Shown here: piece after piece, positions 46,915 to 57,311 of the stretch | Position numbering within the stretch: the stretch's first letter is position 1 | How the letters are laid out: each line of letters starts with the position of its first letter | Assembly: GCA_030770425.1 (NCBI GenBank) | Contig: JASJFT010000141.1 | Coordinates: forward strand, 1-64,000 | DNA from: Darksidea phi | Taxonomy: Eukaryota > Ascomycota > Dothideomycetes > Pleosporales > Lentitheciaceae | Direction: 5' to 3' | DNA length: 64,000 nucleotides | Made by a program: the position numbers and the translations under genes | Notes under the pieces: model-generated | Database searches by the model: none | What the model was told of the DNA's origin: nothing | The model's input: only the letters and a program-made list of their open reading frames with translations

Positions 46915-49852
46915 ATGGCGAAGGACGATGAGAAGAAGCTCACAGCTGCCGAGAAGGGCAAGGGAAAGGCAGTGAATGGGGATGCTGAGAAGAAGGAGGT
47001 TCAGAAGGACAAGGACGGCAAGCCCATAGATGATAAGAAGGGCGCACCGGCCGCTGGTATGTGTTTCCGTGACGGGCTGCGGTAACAACACCGCCTATCC
47101 AATACTTACTGATAGAAATTTCCAGAGGAACTCAGCGAGGAGGACCAGCAGCTCAAGAGTGATCTAGACATGCTAGTAGAACGGATACTGGTGGGAGCCC
47201 TCTTGGACCCAAGTTCCGTGTACCTGTAGCTTGCGCTGACTGAAGCTGCCATCTAGGGACCTGATGCAGATCTCTACCAGCCCGCGCTCGAGAAGATTAA
47301 GGAATTCATCAAGACGGCGACGAGTTCGATGACGGCCGTGCCGAAGCCTCTCAAGTTCCTACGACCACACTATGAGAACCTAGAGAAGGCGTACGCTTCG
47401 TGGCCGGCCGGGGACAACAAGGTATGCATGCATCATGGAGAGCCATCGGAATGGTGCTAACGGAAGCAGAAATCTTTCGCTGACATGCTGTCCGTCCTCG
47501 GCATGACATACTCCGATGAAGAGCGCCTCGACTGCTTGAAGTACCGCTTGCAAGCGCCCTCTACGGACCTTGGCTCGTGGGGTCACGAGTATATGCGACA
47601 TCTTGCTCTCGAGATTGGCCGCGAGTTCCAGAAGCGGCTGAACGATGACGAGCCGGCCGACGACATCACCGACCTCGCGCTTTCGCTCGTACCCTTCTTC
47701 CTGAAGCACAATGCGGAGGGTGATGCAGTAGACATCCTTTCTGAGCTGGAGATGATCGACCAGATCGAAAAGCACCTAGACGAGAACTCGTATGCAAGGG
47801 TGTGCTTGTACATGGTCAGCACTGTACCGCTCCTTACATTCCCCGACAACGACAAATTCCTCATGACCACCTACCAAATCTACCGCAAATATAACCAATA
47901 CACTCAAGCGATCATTTTGGCTATACGGTTAAACAACCGGGATTTGATAGAAGAGACATTCAATTCCACAGAAGACAAGGCGATTCGCCGGCAAATGGCA
48001 TTCCTCATCGCCCGACAACGAATATGGTTCGATGTGTCCGAAGATGACGACTCGGAGCTACAGGAGTGTTTGAGCAACACCCGGTTGTCAGATTACTACA
48101 AGGCTCTGGGGAAGGAGCTCAACATTCTCGATCCGAAAACACCCGATGACATTTACAAGACGCATCTGGAGAGCAGCAGGACAGCTGGCTTGACCAACAC
48201 CGACTCGGCCAGGCACAATCTTGCATCCGCTTTCGTTAATGGTTTCGTAAACGCAGGTTTCGGAAACGACAAGCTGATGCTGAATACCGATAGCAAGAAC
48301 AGCTGGGTATGGAAGACAAAGGAGGAGGGCATGCTATCAACATCCGCCTCGCTCGGAATGCTCATGCTCTGGGATGCTGAGATGGGTCTCGACAAGATTG
48401 ACCCGTACACCAACGTCGATGATGACATGATTAAGGCTGGTGCTATGCTTGCTACGGGTATCTTCAACTCTGGTGTACGTATGGAATCCGACCCTGCCAT
48501 GGCCCTGCTCGGGGACGAAGACAATCTTTCGCACAAGAACATCAACATTCGCATGGGCTCGATCATGGGTCTTGGTCTTGCGTATGCCGGGTCAAACAAG
48601 GAGGAGCTTTTAGAGACTCTTTTGCCCATCGTCACGGATACGAACCTCGACATGCAATTGTCCGCAATGGCAGCGCTGTCGCTCGGGTTGATCTTCGTTG
48701 GCTCTGCCCACGGCGAAGTCACGGATGCACTGATGAACACTCTACTGGACGAAGACCGGTCCAAGCAGCTCAAGGATAAATGGACTCGCTTCATGGCGCT
48801 GGGCCTTGCACTACTCTTCTTCGGCCAACAGGACGAAGTTGACGTTCCCCTAGAAATCCTCAAGACTCTCGATCACCCCATGTCGAAGCCCACCGCGGTC
48901 CTTGCCGAAGTGTGTGCTTGGGCGGGTACTGGCAACGTCCTGAAGATTCAGCAGCTCCTCCACATTTGCAACGAACACATTGAGGAGGATAGCGAGGAGA
49001 AGAAAGGCAACGAATTGCTCCAATCATACGCTGTCATCGGTCTTTCACTGGTCGCTATGGGCGAGGAAGTAGGCCAAGATATGATCTTGAGGACATTGGG
49101 CCACTTGATGCATTACGGCGAGGCCAACATCCGGAAAGCTGTACCGCTAGCGTTGGCACTCATCAGCCCCAGCAATCCCCAGATGAAAGTTTACGACACC
49201 CTTTCACGGTACTCGCACGATAACGACAACGATGTTGCTGTCAATGCCATCTTCGCTATGGGTCTTCTCGGCGCCGGTACGAACAACGCTCGTCTAGCAC
49301 AGCTGCTCCGCCAATTGGCAAGCTACTACCACCGCGATCCCAACGCTCTTTTCATGGTGCGTATAGCACAGGGTCTTCTCCACATGGGCAAGGGCACCCT
49401 CTCAGCCAATCCTTTCCACACAGACCGCCAGGTCCTGTCACGAGTAGCAGCAGCCGGCCTGCTTACAGTCCTCGTCTCGATGATCGACGCCAAGCAATTT
49501 ATCGTTGGCGACTCACATTATCTGCTCTACTTCATGGCAACGGCTGTTTCGCCACGCTTCCTTATCACGCTTGATGAGGATTTAAAGCCACTCACCGTCA
49601 ACGTACGCGTTGGTCAGGCAGTCGACATTGTAGGACAGGCAGGTCGACCAAAGACGATCACTGGGTGGCAGACGCAGAGCACACCTGTGCTACTATCTCA
49701 TGGTGAGAGGGCGGAGCTAGAAGACGAGAAGTATCTGAGTTTGAGCAATGTGCTGGAGGGTGTGGTAATTCTAAGAAAGGTAAGACGTTAACCCTATCTT
49801 ACATCTAGACGTTATACTAACTGAGTCGCAGAATCCCGAATGGGAAGATTGA
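46915..49852 (+). CDS. RPN1: 26S proteasome regulatory subunit RPN1
   Basis: Five exons, 46915..47056, 47126..47190, 47257..47421, 47470..49779 and 49832..49852, join in frame to 900 residues. RPN1 is the largest base subunit of the 19S particle; it docks ubiquitin-like proteins (Rad23, Dsk2) and the deubiquitinase Ubp6. The N-terminus is Lys/Glu-rich (KKLTAAEKGKGK), then helical. The core shows PC repeats (MGSIMGLGLAYAGS, LSLGLIFVGSAHGEV, MALGLALLFFG, YAVIGLSLVAMG, FAMGLLGAGTNNARL) and a C-terminal beta domain ending NPEWED on the 21-bp last exon. Length and repeats match the family; no defect is visible. Confidence 0.97.
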
Positions 49853-50487
49853 GGGCGAGGCGGAAGTGGGTAGGTAGCCGTAACTTCTGTGGGGTAATGG
49901 ACCCTGCCCATAGCGAGCATTCTGGCATCCTAATAGAGTCCACGATCGAGTCTCCCCGTCCCCGCTCCAGTAGCGGGGCGGTCGGTCGTTGTATATATAG
50001 ATGCGTAGAGATGATGAATGAAGTATTGGTACGCTCATGTGTGTACCTTTTGAGTCTTGATTCTGTTCTAGCCGTGATCTTCGGTGGACCTGTCATAGCG
50101 ACGACGCGTAGTCCAGGCTCTGACTAGCAGTCTACAAATCACTGCTTTAACAGCGGTAAAGTATATCTAGAAAGCATTACTAGATAATGCACAGATGTTT
50201 ACACCTGGGGTAGGACCACTCAAAAAAGCACATCTGTAGCTATTAGAAACTATGCGCATTAGTGAACAAGGCAGAGAGAAACCATACTCGGCACTATAAA
50301 CCAGTCTATGCTGTGATGGGAGGGAATTGAGGGGGTTTCTAGTTGGCAAGATTACGGGAGACGACGGAGCCTAGCACTGGGTAGAGTGCTGAAATTTATT
50401 GTACGCGCAGATATTTGTCTGCGACATAACGCCCATTGCTAATAGCTAATTCTAGCGATCGCGTAACTGCTTTTGCAGCGAGAGAAA

Positions 50488-50512
50488 TTTTTTTTTTTTT
50501 TTTTTTTTTTTT
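50488..50512 (+). repeat. Homopolymer of 25 T
   Basis: A run of 25 T follows AGAGAAA and precedes GGGATATACG. A second T25 run of the same length and orientation lies at 56217-56241. It could be the reverse-complemented poly(A) tail of a retrotransposed element. Confidence 0.85.
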
Positions 50513-50599
50513 GGGATATACGACTTGAGAGCGTTATAGTCTCTACGTAACTTTAGCTCGCTACTAAGTTTCATAATAAAACTTTCTTAACTATACTTC

Positions 50600-50665
50600 A
50601 AAGTATCGAATGAGCAGCAGCTATCGCGTCGTCAAACCCGCAAAATAACCCAAAAAGGAGATACA
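50600..50665. repeat. Dispersed repeat fragment, copy B
   Basis: ATCGAATGAGCAGCAGCTAT, then CGCGTCGTCAAAC and AATAACCCAAAAAG, inverted relative to the copy at 1941-2003. Differences are mainly transitions. Confidence 0.6.
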
Positions 50666-50740
50666 AAAAGGTTCTTCGTTCCGAATGCCTTGAAACGCAA
50701 GGCTGTTGAAACCAAAGGGGTTGCAGTCGTTGGCTGAGGC

Positions 50741-53700
50741 TCATAAATCCTCTAATTTTAGTCTTGTTGGTAATGGATACGAAGAGGGGTAATTGTAATT
50801 AACCGTGCCAACGACCTGTCCGGCGGAGACTCCAGCATTGAACTGAATGCTTCCTGAGTCGCCCGCGAAGTAAACAGCATTCTGCTTGGCTTGGCGCTCT
50901 CTCGCCTCATTCTCCCGCGCCAGCCGCCACCTCTTAACTTCAGTCGATGGCATCTCCGCGTCGTGCGCCCCAGCCCGCTTAAGAGCCTCTATAACCTCCA
51001 GGGCGTTCCCCTGTTCGCGACACATCTCGAGCGGAGTCAAGTGGCCGGATTTCTCCGCACCGCGCTTGTTTACGTTCGCCCCCGCCTCGAGCAGGTCCTT
51101 GACGATGTCGACGTCTGCGAACTTGGCGCTGACGGCAATTAGGATGGGGGTGATTCCCTGGGTCCCGGCGAGGTCGACGTCGGCCCCGTGCTTTATCAGC
51201 ATCTGCACGATCTTGCGGTTCGAGCTCTTGACGGCCGCGCACAGCGCGGTCAAGCCGCCGAGTCCCACGCCGTCGAGGTCTGTACTGTCCTTTCTGAGGA
51301 GTTCCTCAACAATGTCGTCGTACCCTTGGAAACAAGCCACGACCAGAGGCGACCCGAGTTTGCCCCCAGGTTCCTTAGCCTTTGCCCCTTTGTTGAGCAG
51401 CTTCCGGGCCATGTCTGTGGCTCCTCTAGCGCAGGCAATGGCTAGAGCCGAACCTACTTCGCCGACGACATTTACGTCTACTGGCGGCTCCGCTGCTAGT
51501 AGCATGTCCACTATCCCGTCGCAGCCCAGGAAGCAGGCGATGATGATAGCGTAGCCCAGATCCCCGTCGATATGCATGTTGAGGTTGCAGTCGTTCCTTT
51601 TTAGCAAGATCTCGATCACCTTGGTCTGGTTCGCTTCGATAGCTGTGTGCAATGCAGCGCCGTCCGTGGACTTGACAGAGGAAAGGAGTGCAAGCTCTCC
51701 CGGAAGCGGGGAGTCCATGGTGAAACCAACAGGGTGAGGCACAAGCTCATTTGAGGCAGGCTTGTTGATCTCGGAGTCAAGCCCAGCATCGAGGAGTGTC
51801 TGAAGGATCGCCGTGTGTCCCCTCCTAGCGGCCTCGTTGAGAAGCATCTGGTTCCTCAGCTCGGTGCGCCGCTCGACTAGGATCCTCACTGCTTCGTGGT
51901 TGCCCACCACGCATGCCCTCTTCACGACCGTGCTGTCATCGAACTGGGCGTCTACAGCGGCCCCTTTATCCAGCAGCAAGGTCATGAACTCTCGTGTGTC
52001 TTTGGGTGAGAGGGGTTTGTCATCCTTGTCTGCGACGCAGCGGAAGATGGCGCCGCCGGTGGGTGTTGGCGCGTTGACCCGCGCCCCGCGGTTCAGAAGC
52101 AGGCGGACGATGTCGGCCCTCCGCTCCCTGATGGCGAGAAGTAGAGCTGTATCACCCGTTCGTTTATCGTACGGTGAGTCGATATCGATCTCACCGAGAT
52201 CCAAGATCGTCTCCATAACCAGGATTTCCACCTTGGGCTTCATTGCCTCGCCCAGAGTCCAACCGGAGGCTACCATACGGTCAATTAGGCCATGTCTATT
52301 CTCCAGCAGGTCATCGACTAGTTCGGGGCAGGAATTTCGGATTGACAAAACCAAGAGATTTCCTGCTTCGTCATCGCTCAGACTGGAGAGCTCCACGCCC
52401 ATGGCCATTGCCAAGGCTTTCGTCGAGTCGCCCGAGCCCGAGTCGAGCTGCGACTTCAGGTAATTTCGCAAACTTCTTCCATTCAACCCGAGTTGCTGGT
52501 GTTCTTTTAAGGCCTTGGCTAGGTCCCGGTATCTCTCGAAGATCGCGCACTCTTTGGTTGTTGGATGGTAAGGCTTCGGCCAGCCCTCCAGGGTTGGTCC
52601 TATCACTCCGTCTGTGGTATCGGACTCTTTCTTCAGGTTGACAATCACCTTCCTAAAATGTGACATCTGCTTAAGTCTGCCAAGCGCCCAGTCTTTTTCA
52701 CCTGCTCGGTACGCCTTGCGGTAGACTTCCCCAATCTCGCGAAGCGCCATCTGCCGGGTCACGGGATTCGCGTTGTCGAGCATGATCTTGAGTATCACCT
52801 CGGCTCGCGGGAACTGCTTAGCTCTCCGCAGCTTGCGCGCCATCCGGGAAAGCTTGTCTATGACCGTGTCCTCCTGCGGAAGGATACCGGCGTGGAGAAA
52901 CACTGGAATGATACACATGAGCGCCTCCTCCTCAGTTCCTAACCCTGACTGGACGAAAAGCTTAGTTATAGACTTGACATGTGTGTTTGAAAGGCCGTGG
53001 AATCTCTCCGATGAGCCTATCGTCTGAGATTCGGCCTGTGGTAGCTCCCACGCGGAGAACAAGTCTTCGTCTGGGATGTCAATCGTGCGGATGATGTCAG
53101 CTAGCCGCGAGAGAAAAATCGTGAACATGTTTTGCGCCAGAAGTTTGATCCTTGAGCTCTTGGCTCTCATGGTAATAAGCCAGGGATGACCCAAATTCCC
53201 ACTCCACCCTGCTTCTTCCCTCAAAAGAAGTCTCTGTCCCTGGACCAGCCATGCTTCAGTCCAGTTGGACGATCCGTCATCGGCGGCAAGGAGCTTCAAA
53301 TTTCCTGCCGGCATCCAGAGCTTGAGAGTTGAGTATATGCTTTGCTTCTCTGTATCTTTGACAGCCAGGACTTTATCGTTCAAGTCGTCATAATCGTCAA
53401 CTCTGTCGAGAGACGATGCCCAGAGACTAATGACAGCTTCTAGCCTGTACTTACTAATCTTCCACTCCCGCCCGTATCGGAACATAGGGAATGATATCCA
53501 CCACGGCCCGGAGGCTTCGGTATCCTGGTCATCTGCGGTGTGCGACAAGGTGTACTCGATCATCGCTGTCGTGTGCCAGGTCAAGGCTAGGATGTTTTTC
53601 CACTTTCCCTTGAGAGTCATGTGTCCAGAGAAGACGTAATTTGTGACTGTTTGCATCGCCAGCTGCAGTTCGTGGGCCACACTCCTAGCAGGCCCATCCC

Positions 53701-55605
53701 ACTTCGGTTGCACGCCGATGATGCCTTCGCTAGTAAGGTAAGCAAGCCGGGATCGGAGAAGAGCAATCCTGGCCACCGGGTTAGGCCCAAGGTATCCCAC
53801 AGCCCATTCTCGGTAGGCTCCCTCATAGCGACTCGAAACGTAGACTGCTTCCATTGCACAATCTAGGCTCGCTGACCAGGCTTCTGTGTCTGCTGACGAA
53901 GTCGTATTACCTTTGTTGCGAAAGCCAAAGAGACCCTCGTCGCCATAGCGGTTCTCGGATATCATTTGTATGACAGAGTTTTGTTTTGAGCAGAAGAACT
54001 TGCCGGGAAACCAGCTTCTGTCATCATATACCCGCCAGCTCTTCACCCCCTTTATCTGAGGTTGCAATTCACTCCATCGACCACCATGGTCGGTAAAGAT
54101 ATCCATTGCCTGCCAGTCAAGCTCGTGCCCTTCGACCTTTGTTCCAAGCCTATGCAACTTGTTGTCAGTAGGGTCAAGTCGCCGCTGTCTTAGTAATGCA
54201 CGAACGATGGACATGAGGAGCGTTGCGGCGATCTGGTACAGGGCGACTGATCCATGTAGACCGCGGAGCCCGGTAAATTGGAGGATAAAGCCCACGACTG
54301 AGGAGAAGAGTGCAAGGACAAGAATCAAATTTACGTGATGTGGACCCAGCTGGTCGTTTCCCTGGTCCGTCTTCCACGACGTGATGTATGTATGCTTCAC
54401 CTTGTTGTGAGAAAAGGCGTTAAACTGCTGGTCCCCGACGCGCTGGTTGCCTGGTTGCAGCCAGTACATAGTGGTCTCGGCCTTGGTCTCTGTATCAGCC
54501 TTGCTGAATGTACTGGTGGCCCAGATTATGTCTGATTTGTCGACCCAGGGACACAACATCCATTCAATATCTTCATGGAACTTACCTGGGTGTCTTCAGC
54601 GGCCACATGGCCATTGTCAGCGAAGCGTCTCTCACGGGACTTGCGCTCGATCAAGAAGGCGCATAGAATCATGCCAGAAACTACCATGACAGTGCCAAGA
54701 ACTGCCAACACGAATGCCCACGTTTTCGGCGTCTTCCGCTCGCCGTACAGAGCTGGTCTGTGGAAGGTGATGATAGTGGCGTATCCAAAGAAGCTAAGTT
54801 GGACAAGTGTTCCAAATATGGCGACGATAATTAAACCCCACTGGGGAGTTGCACGGATACCGATATTGAGGGATAAGTTGGGGTACGGAGCAAAATTCGT
54901 GTCTCCGTCCCCATTCTCACATTGGGGGTTGGACTCTCCGTCGTCTGCCGAGTTGGTGGTTGACTCCTCTCCCCATTCGGAGTCTTTCTCATCACAGCCA
55001 CGGTCCGCTACTGGAGCCTCTTCACCATGGCATTTATGCGATCGCTCTTTCCGGCAACACCTCTTACCGACTAGGAAGCAGACTGGGCGATAGAGATTAC
55101 AGGCGCCGGGCTCTTCAACCTCCTTCTCCGTCGTGGAGGTCGAGAACTCGGGGTAAAAATCATCTTTCCCTGATTTGTAGAAGAATTCAAGGACCTTGGG
55201 CCGACCGAAGACGCGGCAGAACCCTCCTTCCGACCAGAGCTCGCAGACATCGCGGCTGGTGGAGGAGCACAGTTCGGCTTCGGCCACACCATGCGGCTCC
55301 TGGGCTCTTCCGATGAAAGCTTTTAGGCCGGGCCAACCATAGATACGAATTGCCGAGACGACCGCCGTCAGGATGCCGAGAGGAGCCATGCCGAAGATGA
55401 TGTTGTCGAGGAATCCGGTCGACTCACTGAGAAACTGCTTTGTGACCTGTTCACCGAAGAGGGTTATAAGCGGCGCAATGTCGGATGCGAAGTTGTTAGT
55501 GAAATCGTTCCACGTTCCCGCTGGTGAGTCGGCCGCGGCGTGCACCAGCCTAAAGAAGGCAGAGATAACGATGGCAACATTTCGTTTTGGCGTGGCCTTG
55601 TCCAT
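50741..55605 (-). CDS. Large membrane-ankyrin protein, allorecognition-like
   Basis: Two exons, complement(50741..54499, 54586..55605), with an 86-bp intron, give 1592 residues. The N-terminal region (SESTGFLDNIIFGMAPLGIL.., IYGWPGLKAFIGRAQEP, SSTSRDVCELW) is a module I have seen in many large fungal proteins of unknown role. Membrane helices lie at about 70-95, 262-285, 300-325 and two near 390-430. A long helical middle follows, then at least ten ankyrin repeats at about residues 1080-1540 (GDTALLLAIRERRADIVRLLL.., GLTALCAAVKSSNRKIVQML). The C-terminus has AGDSGSIQFNAGVSAGQVVG followed by TVNYNY, a Gly/Asn motif resembling amyloid signalling motifs of fungal NLR systems. Function unknown; the neighbouring STAND gene on the same strand suggests a non-self recognition or defence role, which is inference. 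Confidence 0.78.
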
Positions 55606-56216
55606 TGTACCTGTAATGTCTACGTCGACAGGTCTGGAGGGTATGTCTTGTTAACTTCTCGTAAAGATTGTTCGCTAATGGTGGGAAAGGCTGAGAGCGG
55701 GGTATATGGTATATACGGCGAATGAGCATCCCAGCGTCGATCCTTTCCGCAAAAGGCCCCTCGCTTCCCCTCTGTACTGCATGGAGCAATACCATTAGCC
55801 CACAGGGGTTGTTAATTGCTTGGCGGAACTGCATAACGGGCTCCTTATTCCCGCACATGGGATGGGTTAAGAGACTATATCAATAGTAACTGAACTTTCC
55901 CCTCTACGTTGGCAAGAAAGGCTATTAAAAGGAATACCAAAACGTACACCATCACTCTTCAAGACCTACAACTGATAGCGCAGCTCCAATTTTAGTTAGC
56001 TTACATTGATACAAACTCTGTTACGTGGCGCGTAGTATCGGAAGTTAAGTGCTCTGATTTCTACACAAGCTGAGTATCTAGCTATTTAGTATAGACTACC
56101 TAGGGACTAGGCTTAATTAAACGTTTCCCTATTTCCTTAGTTTTACCCTATTAATCGTTACTTTTAGGGAATCTCCTTGTCGAACGGAGTCCTAAAGTAT
56201 TCTATTAAGTAGATAA

Positions 56217-56241
56217 TTTTTTTTTTTTTTTTTTTTTTTTT
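56217..56241 (+). repeat. Homopolymer of 25 T
   Basis: Second T25 run, after TAGATAA and before CCCTGAGG; same length as the one at 50488-50512. Confidence 0.85.
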
Positions 56242-56404
56242 CCCTGAGGAAAAGCTGCATTGCGCAACTATGCTATTGTAGGAGAGTTTTTCTACTCAAC
56301 GATAAACTGCATACATCTGAAGACTAGCACTGAAATTTCAACTGTACATGAAAAGAGTGGAACGCTTGAAGTCGGCCAACTGTGGAACAGTGGGCAGCCA
56401 ACAC

Positions 56405-56945
56405 TGGCTAAGTAGATAGTTATAATATACCCCCTTAGCTTAGAGGTACCTACTATCTATAAAGCTAACCTATTTAATTAAGCTCTTAATCTTAATAAGA
56501 TCTAATTATCTTATAAATTATATATATTTCTATTTTAGAAAGATCTTAGTAAATCCGTTAGTAGATATCTTAGAGGTAGGAAGCTACTATATATTAAGTC
56601 TACTATTAGTAACCTCCTATTGAATTTAACTCTAATAAATATTAATATATTTAAACTTAGTATTAAACTTCTTCTTTTACTTCGTAGTAATACTAATAGT
56701 TTACTAGTTATTATACTAAATAATAGGTATCTTATTAAATTTAAGATTAAGTTCTTTAAATAGTCTTAACTACTTAGCTATCTTAAACTAGCTAGATAAA
56801 GAGTAAGTAGTTATACTTTAGTTATACGTTTAGTAATAATATATTAATAAGTTAATTTCTAATTAATAATTATATTAAAGAGTTAAAATAGGTAGTTCTA
56901 GCTACTCTAGTAAGTATAGATATTATTAATAAAAGCTACGTCTAT
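56405..56945. repeat. TA-rich island, probably RIP-mutated repeat
   Basis: Almost only A, T and TA/CTTA/TAGTA words, stops in all frames. It ends about 370 bases from the STAND gene's stop. Typical of RIP in repeated DNA. Confidence 0.65.
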
Positions 56946-57311
56946 TACGTCTAAGAATTCATGTGACCAAATTTTCACTGTTCAATTGGTTTTGACGTTT
57001 TCGCGTTCTTATTTACCAAAGATGATATCCGTCTCACCATTTCTTGTACACTGCTCGATTTTGTTGAACTGGCCGCTGTCGCGAGTCCCTGGTCCTCGTC
57101 AACTTCCCGACGACGCACTTGCAGTCTGGCTCGTCTAAGTGCTATCATAAGTATCCATGGGTACTCATCACCCTCCAAGATCCACAGGTGGATTGTCCTC
57201 GTTCTCTTTGTTCCACTCCTCGGCCATTTCCTTCAGCCTTAGAGCGACCGGGTGTTTGCTTCCATTGATTTTGGCAAAGCCTTCCAGTGCTTCGTCAACA
57301 GCAGAGTTGCG

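Larger units (their letters stand above)
49853..50740. other. Boundary between core genes and accessory island
   Basis: No gene. It holds the left T25 tract (50488-50512) and the copy B repeat fragment (50600-50665). The composition shifts from GC-balanced at RPN1 to AT-rich to the right. Confidence 0.55.
55606..57311. other. TA-rich repeat island between two accessory genes
   Basis: Contains the right T25 tract and strongly TA-rich sequence at about 56090-56216 and 56405-56945, with no gene. An open frame of 55 codons continuing the STAND protein beyond its stop occupies 57144-57311. Confidence 0.6.
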
